Below are positions 1 to 5,220 of a DNA stretch of 8,204 bases, piece by piece; positions within the stretch are counted from its first letter, which is position 1; every line of letters begins with the position of its first letter. The notes below the pieces were generated by a model, which searched no databases, had not been told where the DNA came from, and saw only the letters and a list, made by a program, of their open reading frames with translations. The position numbers and the translations under genes are program-made. The stretch lies in contig CAIOIN010000051.1 in assembly GCA_903858385.1 (NCBI GenBank), positions 1 to 8,204 on the forward strand, given 5' to 3'. Source of the stretch: an uncultured Microcaldota archaeon. Lineage in GTDB: Archaea > Micrarchaeota > Micrarchaeia > Micrarchaeales > Micrarchaeaceae.

Positions 1-452
1 CTCTGGGTGTCTATGTAGACCGGATCTTCCTCGTTCCTCTTCCTTGTAGCGTCGGTCCTCCGCCTTTCAAGTATTCGGTCGGTGTGCGCGTCGACGTATA
101 TGAAGCCCTTCAGGTTCTTTATGAGCTGGAGAGATTCCATCGGCAATCCGGGCACGTACCTTCCTGTCCCTTCCGCCTCTATGGAGCCATGCGTGTCCAC
201 CACGACATTGCCCTTCATGGCCGCTATCTTAACGAAGGCCTTGTTCCTCAACTCGGAATACTCCTCTGCGTTGCTCTTGTGCCTCAGGTCGTCCCTTCCC
301 GCCGCGAACTTGTCCTTCGAGGCAAATTCCAGCATGAGAGTGCCGACGCTCACGAGCGTGAAGTTCTTGTCGTCGGCTATGCTGCTCAATAGGGTGGACT
401 TGCCTGCACCGGGCGTTCCCGTTACGATTACAGTTCCTGGCACTTTCAACAT
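1..452 (-). CDS. adkA: Archaeal-type adenylate kinase, C-terminus cut by window edge
   Basis: A P-loop kinase expected to interconvert ATP + AMP and 2 ADP in the cytosol. The start is the ATG at 452-450; 150 codons are visible and the reading frame runs off the left edge, so the C-terminus (about 40 residues, judging by the family's usual ~190) is missing. Residues 12-20 read GTPGAGKST (Walker A). VVVDTH at 83-88 is the Walker-B-like strand, followed by YVPGLP at 99-104. The Arg-rich RRRTDATRKRN at 130-140 matches the lid segment of archaeal AdkA. The same layout is seen in archaeal adenylate kinases and, more loosely, in Fap7-like NMP kinases, which are the main alternative. The start lies 3 bases after the thermosome stop. 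GAGG (464-461), inside the last thermosome codons, is its ribosome-binding site with 8-nt spacing, so the two genes are probably co-transcribed and translationally coupled. Confidence 0.85.
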   Translation of the reverse strand, partial: MLKVPGTVIVTGTPGAGKSTLLSSIADDKNFTLVSVGTLMLEFASKDKFAAGRDDLRHKSNAEEYSELRNKAFVKIAAMKGNVVVDTHGSIEAEGTGRYVPGLPMESLQLIKNLKGFIYVDAHTDRILERRRTDATRKRNEEDPVYIDTQ

Positions 453-455
453 CTT

Positions 456-2108
456 TTATTCCTCGCCGCCTGGCATGCCTCCCATTCCGCCGGGCCCGCC
501 TGCCGGTGCCCTGCTCCTGGAACTTATCATGTCGTCTATCCTCAGTATTATCTCAGCAGCCTCGCTGGCGCTTATTATCGCCTGCTTCTTGACGCTCATG
601 GGCTCGAACACTCCCAACTTGTTCATGTCGCCTATCGCGTTGCTGAATATGTTCACTCCGTAGACGTAGCCGTCCTTTGCCTTGTGCTTCGTCCTCAGGT
701 TCACGAGCGTGTCTATCGCGTCCATGCCTGCGCTCTCCGAGAGCGTCTTCGGCACTATCTCGACCGCATCTGCGAACTTCTGTATCGCAAGCTGCTCTCT
801 TCCGCCCACGTCGCTGGAATAGTTCCTCAGGCCGTTCGCGATGTCTATCTCTATGCTGCCTCCTCCCACCACGTAATGCCCGTTCTCCACGACGCTGGAT
901 ATCGCGCCTATGACGTCCGTTATGGATCTTTCAGCTTCATCCACGACCTGCTGCGTGCCTCCCCTTACGAATATGGTCACGCTCTTCGGGTCCTTGCACT
1001 TCTCGACGAACACCATGTGCTCGCCGCTTATCTTGCGCTCCTCGACCATCCCGGCCCAGCCGAGATCGTCAGTCTTCAGGTCATCGAGGCTTGTCGTTAT
1101 CTTCGCCTTCGTGGCCCTTCCGAGCTTCTCCATGTCGCTCTTCTTTATGCGCCTGACCGCTATTATCCCGGCCTTTGCCAGGAAGTGCTGCGCCACGTCG
1201 TCTATGCCCTTCTGCGTGAAGACGACATTGGCTCCGCTCTTCTTTATCTTCTCGACCATCTCCTTCAGGGTCCGCTCTTCCTGCTGCAGGAAGGCCTGCA
1301 TCTGCTCCGGCGAGGTTATCTCTATCCTTGCATCCGTTTCCGTCTTCTCTATCTCCAGAGCGACGTCAAGCAGTGCTATCTTAGCGTTTGCCATCGACTT
1401 CGGCATGCCCGGATGGGCTATCTCCTTGTCTATCAGCACACCGTTTATGAACTGCGTGTCGCTGACAGAGCCTCCGGACTTCTTCTCAAGCTTTATGAAA
1501 TCATGGTCTATCACGCTCTTGCCGTCGGCGCTCTTGTCCATGACCTGCTTAACCGCCCTTATCACGAGCTTTCCGAGTTCGAGCTTCGTCTTGTCGTCTC
1601 CGACGTTCTTAGATCCCATGGAAACGGCCGCAATCCTCTGCAGCGTCTGCTCGTCGCTAACGTCTAGCTTCATCGACTTCTCTTCAAGTATCTCTCCGGC
1701 CTTCTCAGCAGCCATCTTGTAGCCCTTGACTATGGTCGTCGGATGTATGCCCTGTTCCAGAAGGTCGCCTGCGCCCTTCAGCAGCTCACCGGCCATTATC
1801 ACGACTGTCGTAGTGCCGTCCCCAACCTCTTTATCCTGTGTTTTGGCTATATCGACCATTATCTTTGCGACCGGGTGCTCAACGTTCATCTCCTGAAGGA
1901 TTGTAGCGCCGTCGTTCGTTATCACTATGTCTCCAAGGTCGCTGACCATCATCTTGTCCATGCCCTTCGGTCCCAATGTGGTCTTGACCGCTCCTGCAAC
2001 CGCCACTGCGACTGCTATGTTCGTCCTCTGTGCATCCCTGCCGAGAAGCCTTGTAGAGCCTTCCGGAAGCAAAAGAACCTGTTGTCCACCTAATTGATTT
2101 TCGCTCAT
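456..2108 (-). CDS. Thermosome subunit (group II chaperonin, Hsp60/TCP-1 family)
   Basis: An ATP-driven double-ring chaperonin that folds cytosolic proteins in archaea. It is full length: 550 residues from ATG 2108-2106. An in-frame GTG at 2117 would add three residues (MSI). I prefer the ATG because archaeal thermosomes begin with a short tail followed by GGQxxxxLPEG, as here (GGQQVLLLPEG, residues 7-17), and because GTGAG lies just upstream of it. Diagnostic motifs, numbered from the ATG, are LGPKGMDKM near 45-53, NDGAT at 65-69 and the nucleotide-binding GDGTTT at 96-101. GGGSIEIDIA and SAGMDAIDTL follow in the C-terminal equatorial half. The protein ends in a Gly/Met-rich tail (GGPGGMGGMPGGEE), typical of group II chaperonins, which projects into the ring cavity. 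Only one subunit gene is visible here, so homo- or hetero-oligomeric assembly cannot be judged. It is the first gene of a pair with adenylate kinase and is divergent from ssb. Confidence 0.97.
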   Translation of the reverse strand: MSENQLGGQQVLLLPEGSTRLLGRDAQRTNIAVAVAVAGAVKTTLGPKGMDKMMVSDLGDIVITNDGATILQEMNVEHPVAKIMVDIAKTQDKEVGDGTTTVVIMAGELLKGAGDLLEQGIHPTTIVKGYKMAAEKAGEILEEKSMKLDVSDEQTLQRIAAVSMGSKNVGDDKTKLELGKLVIRAVKQVMDKSADGKSVIDHDFIKLEKKSGGSVSDTQFINGVLIDKEIAHPGMPKSMANAKIALLDVALEIEKTETDARIEITSPEQMQAFLQQEERTLKEMVEKIKKSGANVVFTQKGIDDVAQHFLAKAGIIAVRRIKKSDMEKLGRATKAKITTSLDDLKTDDLGWAGMVEERKISGEHMVFVEKCKDPKSVTIFVRGGTQQVVDEAERSITDVIGAISSVVENGHYVVGGGSIEIDIANGLRNYSSDVGGREQLAIQKFADAVEIVPKTLSESAGMDAIDTLVNLRTKHKAKDGYVYGVNIFSNAIGDMNKLGVFEPMSVKKQAIISASEAAEIILRIDDMISSRSRAPAGGPGGMGGMPGGEE

Positions 2109-2137
2109 GATACTCACTTTTTAAACAGGATAGTAAT

Positions 2138-2165
2138 AGTCAAGCGACTCAAAAACTGACAGTCA
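2138..2165. repeat. Cluster of short inverted repeats in the thermosome leader
   Basis: Two small dyads lie 11 nt apart, centre to edge, upstream of the thermosome start. AGTC(2138-2141)-AAGC-GACT(2146-2149) is followed by TGAC(2157-2160)-A-GTCA(2162-2165). On the minus strand the GACT/AGTC elements could pair in more than one way in the mRNA leader. They could instead be a DNA operator. The stems are only 4 bp, so chance is a real alternative. Confidence 0.3.
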
Positions 2166-2211
2166 TTTGCGTATACAATGTAGAGTTTACACGCTCACTA
2201 TTGATTAGCAA

Positions 2212-2228
2212 AGAAAACTATATATAGG
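2212..2228. promoter_or_regulatory. Palindromic TATA box between thermosome and ssb
   Basis: CTATATATAG (about 2218-2227) is a self-complementary TATA element. Read on the plus strand it follows an A-rich BRE-like stretch (AAGAAAAC). Read on the minus strand it lies about 110 bp from the thermosome start, giving a predicted leader of roughly 90 nt. It could serve either or both divergent genes. The minus-strand BRE side is GC-rich and poor. It is the only strong TATA sequence I see that can serve the thermosome. Confidence 0.5.
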
Positions 2229-2294
2229 TTGCCCTGCCGCCGGGCTCTTTTTATGCCGTCGGCGCGGAAGTATTCCATTAAAGCGAAAAATTGA

Positions 2295-2327
2295 AGAAGA
2301 GTTAAATAGCTTTCCAATTATAATATC
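2295..2327 (+). promoter_or_regulatory. Candidate proximal promoter(s) of ssb
   Basis: Two TATA-like elements precede ssb: TTAAATAG (about 2301-2308) after the purine-rich GAAGAAGAG, and ATTATAAT (about 2317-2325). Placing the start of transcription about 25 bp downstream gives leaders of roughly 34 nt or 16 nt, both retaining the ribosome-binding site. A third AT-rich match (TTAAAATA, about 2329-2336) would start transcription too close to the ATG to keep that site. The sequence alone does not choose between them. Confidence 0.45.
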
Positions 2328-2352
2328 TTAAAATAGAATCTCTATTTGTATA

Positions 2353-2357
2353 AGGTG
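2353..2357 (+). promoter_or_regulatory. Ribosome-binding site of ssb
   Basis: AGGTG matches the anti-Shine-Dalgarno complement GGAGGTGA and lies 5 nt before the ATG at 2363. It decides the start over the out-of-frame ATG at 2359, which overlaps as ATGAATG. Confidence 0.7.
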
Positions 2358-2362
2358 TATGA

Positions 2363-2713
2363 ATGAAAATAAGCGATTTGAAGGTAGGAGCTAGTAACGT
2401 CACTGTCCAGGCAAAGGTAGTGAACAAGGAGGACCCGAGGGAAGTCATAACCAAGTACGGGAAGAGGCTGAGCGTAGCGAACATAACGCTGCAGGACGAC
2501 TCAGGATCGATTCCGATGTCACTCTGGGGCAACGACATAAGCACCGTCGATGTGGGCGACACCATAGAGGTGGCGAATGGCTACGTCAACGAGTTCAGGG
2601 GCGCGCCTCAACTGTCAACCGGCAAGTTCGGCAAGATAAAGGTAGTCGAAAAGGGCTCTGGCGCAAGCACAGAGGCCTACTCCGCAGAGGAGCCGACCGA
2701 GGAAGACGCATAA
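2363..2713 (+). CDS. ssb: Single-stranded DNA-binding protein, one OB fold (crenarchaeal SSB-like)
   Basis: A 116-residue protein expected to coat and protect ssDNA in replication and repair. Residues 1-95 form one OB fold resembling Sulfolobus SSB: ISDLKVG, then LQDDSGSIPMSLWGN at 43-57, and a GQV-like segment RGAPQLSTGKFG at 79-90. The three aromatic residues that stack on DNA in Sulfolobus SSB (W56, W75, F79) have counterparts at W55, Y74 and F78. A short linker rich in Ser, Gly and Glu (97-110) leads to an acidic end (EEPTEEDA), the usual protein-interaction tip of SSBs. It lacks the long Gly/Arg-rich tail of the Sulfolobus protein, which makes it about 30 residues shorter. The start is set by AGGTG 5 nt upstream. 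It is divergent from the thermosome and convergent with the membrane-protein gene, so it is probably monocistronic. An RPA-like or other small OB-fold RNA-binding role remains possible. Confidence 0.88.
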   Translation: MKISDLKVGASNVTVQAKVVNKEDPREVITKYGKRLSVANITLQDDSGSIPMSLWGNDISTVDVGDTIEVANGYVNEFRGAPQLSTGKFGKIKVVEKGSGASTEAYSAEEPTEEDA

Positions 2714-2742
2714 TCTTTTCTAATCCTTTCTTTTCTTTCCTT
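2714..2742 (+). terminator. Pyrimidine tract after ssb
   Basis: Directly after the ssb stop, TCTTTTC and repeated CTTTC blocks form a T-rich tract, the usual archaeal terminator style. The same bases read on the minus strand encode the Lys-rich tail (KGKKRKD) of the convergent membrane protein, so the tract is shared by two functions. There is no hairpin. Confidence 0.5.
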
Positions 2743-3751
2743 TAGGATTCCAGTAACGTATAGTGTAAGCAAGGAATATCGCTCCGAGGATCACACCGAA
2801 CCACAGCGTAGCCATCCTTGACATTATGGTTGCAGCGGAGCTCACCGCAGTGCTCAGGCCGTACACGGTGTTCAGCAGCGCGACCATGGTGCCGTCAGTG
2901 ACCCCTATACCACCAGGTAGGCTGGAGACCATGCCGAAGATGAGTGTTGTAGAATAGGCGAAGACGCTCTCGCTCAAGCTCGGGATTACGCCTATCGATT
3001 GCAGCGTGAAGTACAGCGCCATCGAGTTAAGCAGCTCGGCCGGCAGTGTGAATAACAACGAAGTGAGATAAATTTTCGGGTTATTCAACACGCTCTGCGA
3101 GGCGTAGTACTGGTCGCCGTAGATGGAGAACAGGCGGAGGAATTTGCCGCTCTTCAGGTGCTTTTTTATGAGGTTATACAGCCAGTCGTCTATTATGAAC
3201 ACGAACGGGATGAGCAGCAGAAAGTCGACCACGGCGACGTAGAGCACGTACCTGTTCAGATACAGCGAGATTATCAGGGCCAGGATCGCAGTGCCGATGA
3301 AGTCGGTGAATATGTCCATTGTCACTATCGGCACTATCTGCGCGAATTTTATCTTCGTTATCCTGTTAAGCGTGTACGCGGCAACGACTCTTCCTATCCT
3401 GGCGGGCGTTATATCCATTGAGTAAACGGACATATAAACCGCGAAGTTCTTCCGCGTCGGCACCTTCAGCCCAAGCTTTTTTATGTAATAGCTCCACTTG
3501 CAGTACTTCAGCAGGAAACCTAAAAAGACAGCTACAAACGCAAGTGAATATACCCAGAGATTCGCGGTTGACGCAACTTTCATTACCTCAGAGAAATTAC
3601 CGAACAGGGCTATTGCCATGAACACTATGGCGCTCACTACGAACGAGGCGACTGCAAACATTCCTATCTTCCTGATAAGGTTCATGTACCCTTTTTTATC
3701 GAGTTTCTTGACTCCTATTATCCCGAACCACATCGTCTTCTTCTTCGCCAT
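2720..3751 (-). CDS. AglD-like / UPF0104 (LPG_synthase_TM-type) polytopic membrane protein
   Basis: An integral membrane protein of 343 residues, numbered from ATG 3751-3749. A GTG one codon upstream at 3754 is the alternative start; no good ribosome-binding site is seen for either, which fits translational coupling to the gene before it. After a basic N-terminus come hydrophobic segments near 30-51, 65-85, 138-165, 167-187, 228-256, 262-278 and 299-335. Signature elements are TPARIGR near 115-121 and SSLPGGIGVTDG near 276-287. The latter is the conserved PGGxGxxxG loop of the family that includes bacterial lysyl-phosphatidylglycerol synthase membrane domains and the membrane part of haloarchaeal AglD. 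The Lys-rich tail KGKKRKD should be cytosolic. No soluble GT-A domain is fused, unlike AglD, but a separate glycosyltransferase gene lies 12 bases upstream in the same operon. A role in moving or processing lipid-linked glycans is inferred from family and context; the substrate is unknown. Confidence 0.85.
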   Translation of the reverse strand: MAKKKTMWFGIIGVKKLDKKGYMNLIRKIGMFAVASFVVSAIVFMAIALFGNFSEVMKVASTANLWVYSLAFVAVFLGFLLKYCKWSYYIKKLGLKVPTRKNFAVYMSVYSMDITPARIGRVVAAYTLNRITKIKFAQIVPIVTMDIFTDFIGTAILALIISLYLNRYVLYVAVVDFLLLIPFVFIIDDWLYNLIKKHLKSGKFLRLFSIYGDQYYASQSVLNNPKIYLTSLLFTLPAELLNSMALYFTLQSIGVIPSLSESVFAYSTTLIFGMVSSLPGGIGVTDGTMVALLNTVYGLSTAVSSAATIMSRMATLWFGVILGAIFLAYTIRYWNPKGKKRKD

Positions 3752-3763
3752 CACATCAACAGG

Positions 3764-4930
3764 TCAATAATGCAGTGTATCCATGAACAGTTTCTCGTAC
3801 CTCTTCACTATCTTGTCCCAATCGTGCCTTTCCACCACAAACTTCCTACCCCTCTTCGCCATTGCAGCCATCTTCTTCCGGTTCTTGAGAACGTACCCTA
3901 TTCGATCTTCTAACTCTTCCACGCTTTTCGGCTGCGCGTACAGGCCATAACCATCCAGCATCTCCGGAATTCCGCCGACTGAAGATGCAATTGATGGAAG
4001 CTCGCATGCCAGCGCCTCAAGCACAACAAGCCCCGCAGGCTCGTAGAGCGACGGCAGGGCGAACATGTCGCAGAAGTTGTAATAATCCGGCAGCTTCTCT
4101 TCCGCTATGCCGTTCCTTATCCAGAACCTATCCCTCAATCCGAGCGACTCCGCCTCCGAAACAAGTTTTTTCTCCAAAGGGCCCTTGCCTATCGTGAGCA
4201 GCCCGAGCTTCAATCCCTCATTCGCAAGATTTGCGACTGCTCTCATGAGATAAATCTGCCCTTTTTGGTCAATCAATCGGCCATTCGTGATTATGTTTGC
4301 GTCATTGGATCCGCATTCGTCTCCAAGGCTCCTTGCAACCGCTTTCACGCCCGCATCATCCCGATCGATCGGCCGAAAAATGTTATGGTCTACGCCGTTG
4401 TAAACGAGGTGCGCCTTGCTGATGTCCTTTATCGGCACCGTTGTGTTTATGGTATTTCTCGAAACTCCGGTCAGCAGATCGGCTTCATGCATCAGTATGC
4501 GCCCCCAGGTGATATCATAGACAAGCCCCAGCGAATCTATTGCAGGATCTATCCCTATCGGAAGGGAATTGTGGATTGTCAGGGCTATCTTGCCATTCAC
4601 CTTTCTTATTGCCGCAACGTTGTCCCCGAAATACTGGTACCTGTTATTGATGTGATAAAGCTCGCATCGCGCCTTTTTTATTGCGCTGTTAAGGCCAGGC
4701 ATCGCGACAAATGGCAGCGGCGATACTGGGATGTCTATGTGTGTAGATCTCAGCCTCAGCACCGTGATGCCCTCTATCTCCTCGACAATGTTCTTCTTCG
4801 AGTGGAGCGGCGCCGAAGTGATCACAGTGATGTTGTGCCTTTTGGCCATCCTCCTGTACACCTCGAACAGGACCTTCTCGGTTCCGCCATTGTAAGGGTA
4901 AAAGAACTGGTTGAGTACGCATATATCCAT
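3764..4930 (-). CDS. GT4-family glycosyltransferase (GT-B fold)
   Basis: A 388-residue cytosolic or membrane-associated transferase that moves a sugar from a nucleotide donor to an acceptor. The N-terminal domain starts with DICVLNQFFYPYNGGTEKV (residues 2-20), with the GG-containing loop typical of GT4 enzymes. The C-terminal domain begins with NGRLIDQKGQ (216-225), and TIGKGPLEKKL at 247-257 belongs to the donor-binding side. E297 and E305 in EPAGLVVLE form the EX7E motif of retaining GT4 enzymes, and SVGGIPEML follows at 317-325. There are no transmembrane segments. The start ATG is preceded by GAGGT (4938-4934) at 3-4 nt, a rather short spacing. The gene ends 12 bases before the start of the AglD-like protein, so the two form an operon; it is divergent from the sulfatase-like gene. 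Donor and acceptor cannot be read from the sequence. Surface polysaccharide, glycolipid or protein N-glycan synthesis are the reasonable options. Confidence 0.93.
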   Translation of the reverse strand: MDICVLNQFFYPYNGGTEKVLFEVYRRMAKRHNITVITSAPLHSKKNIVEEIEGITVLRLRSTHIDIPVSPLPFVAMPGLNSAIKKARCELYHINNRYQYFGDNVAAIRKVNGKIALTIHNSLPIGIDPAIDSLGLVYDITWGRILMHEADLLTGVSRNTINTTVPIKDISKAHLVYNGVDHNIFRPIDRDDAGVKAVARSLGDECGSNDANIITNGRLIDQKGQIYLMRAVANLANEGLKLGLLTIGKGPLEKKLVSEAESLGLRDRFWIRNGIAEEKLPDYYNFCDMFALPSLYEPAGLVVLEALACELPSIASSVGGIPEMLDGYGLYAQPKSVEELEDRIGYVLKNRKKMAAMAKRGRKFVVERHDWDKIVKRYEKLFMDTLHY

Positions 4931-4975
4931 ATAACCTCACGAACTATAACTGGAGTTTATGAATGTTGGTCGCGC

Positions 4976-4988
4976 CCAAATAAAAAGC
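4976..4988 (-). promoter_or_regulatory. Candidate TATA box of the glycosyltransferase operon
   Basis: On the minus strand, GCTTTTTATTTGG follows CAAA (BRE-like). Transcription beginning about 25 bp downstream, near 4957, would give a leader of about 27 nt that includes the GAGGT ribosome-binding site at 4938-4934. So this operon would be leadered, while the divergent sulfatase-like gene looks leaderless. Confidence 0.5.
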
Positions 4989-5171
4989 TTTGCAGAGGCA
5001 TCTGTTTACGCGAGCCGATGTCATGCTGCCGGGTCTCTTTCAAATGCGCACACCGCATCCTAAGCCAATGCGACGTGCATCCAAAGCAGCCCAACAAACG
5101 GAAAAGGATACCGGAACAACCGCGACAACGGGTAAATTCGGAGCATTTACCGCGCTTCCGGGCAAACCGAT
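4989..5171. other. Intergenic region with no supportable gene
   Basis: This stretch lies between the glycosyltransferase promoter and the palindrome upstream of the sulfatase-like gene. Open frames exist on both strands (for example 4990-5178 plus and 4957-5193 minus), but they have no ribosome-binding site, no recognisable domain and low-complexity or Cys/Arg-rich translations. The one structure I see is the nested inverted repeat at 5111-5161, listed separately. Confidence 0.5.
5111..5161. repeat. Nested inverted repeat (possible structured RNA or regulatory element)
   Basis: Three nested complementary pairs occur within 51 bases. CCGGAA (5111-5116) pairs with TTCCGG (5156-5161), CGC (5121-5123) with GCG (5152-5154), and GGTAAA (5131-5136) with TTTACC (5146-5151). 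The apical loop is 9 nt, TTCGGAGCA. The left side carries 4-nt and 7-nt bulges. The element lies 60 bp upstream of the sulfatase-like start. Function is unknown; it could be a small RNA, an operator array or chance. Confidence 0.4.
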
Positions 5172-5192
5172 TGCATGAAACCGTTTCACGCA
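5172..5192. promoter_or_regulatory. 21-bp inverted repeat abutting the sulfatase-like promoter (putative operator)
   Basis: The left half TGC-A-TGAAAC and the right half GTTTCA-C-GCA are complementary at 9 of 10 positions around a single central C (5182). The last base touches the TATATATA element, so the site covers the BRE position. A dimeric regulator bound here would either block TFB/TBP or help recruit them. Symmetry and position are seen directly; the regulator is not known. Confidence 0.6.
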
Positions 5193-5206
5193 TATATATA
5201 AATAGG
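5193..5206 (+). promoter_or_regulatory. TATA box of the sulfatase-like gene (leaderless)
   Basis: TATATATAAATAGG is an excellent archaeal TATA box. Its centre lies about 24 bp before the ATG at 5221, so transcription should start at or next to the start codon. No GGAGG-type site precedes the ATG, which agrees with a leaderless mRNA. Confidence 0.7.
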
Positions 5207-5220
5207 GTTTCAACTACAGG

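Noticed and set aside
684..1667. Long plus-strand open frame of 327 codons, and others at 910-1722 and 82-663
   Set aside because: They lie antisense to the thermosome and adenylate kinase, whose minus-strand translations match known families throughout. The plus-strand products are Leu/Arg/Ser-rich with no domain.
2231..2265. GC-rich block with GCCC/GGGC dyad followed by CTCTTTTTA, considered as an intrinsic terminator
   Set aside because: The stem is only 4 bp and no plus-strand gene ends upstream of it, so there is nothing to terminate. It may be part of the promoter region.
2302..2565. Minus-strand open frame overlapping ssb and its promoter
   Set aside because: It is antisense to a well-supported OB-fold gene and its start lies inside that gene.
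4990..5178. Small open frames in the 290-bp intergenic region (plus 4990-5178, minus 4957-5193)
   Set aside because: They have no ribosome-binding site, no recognisable domain, overlapping opposite-strand frames of similar quality, and they run through inverted repeats.
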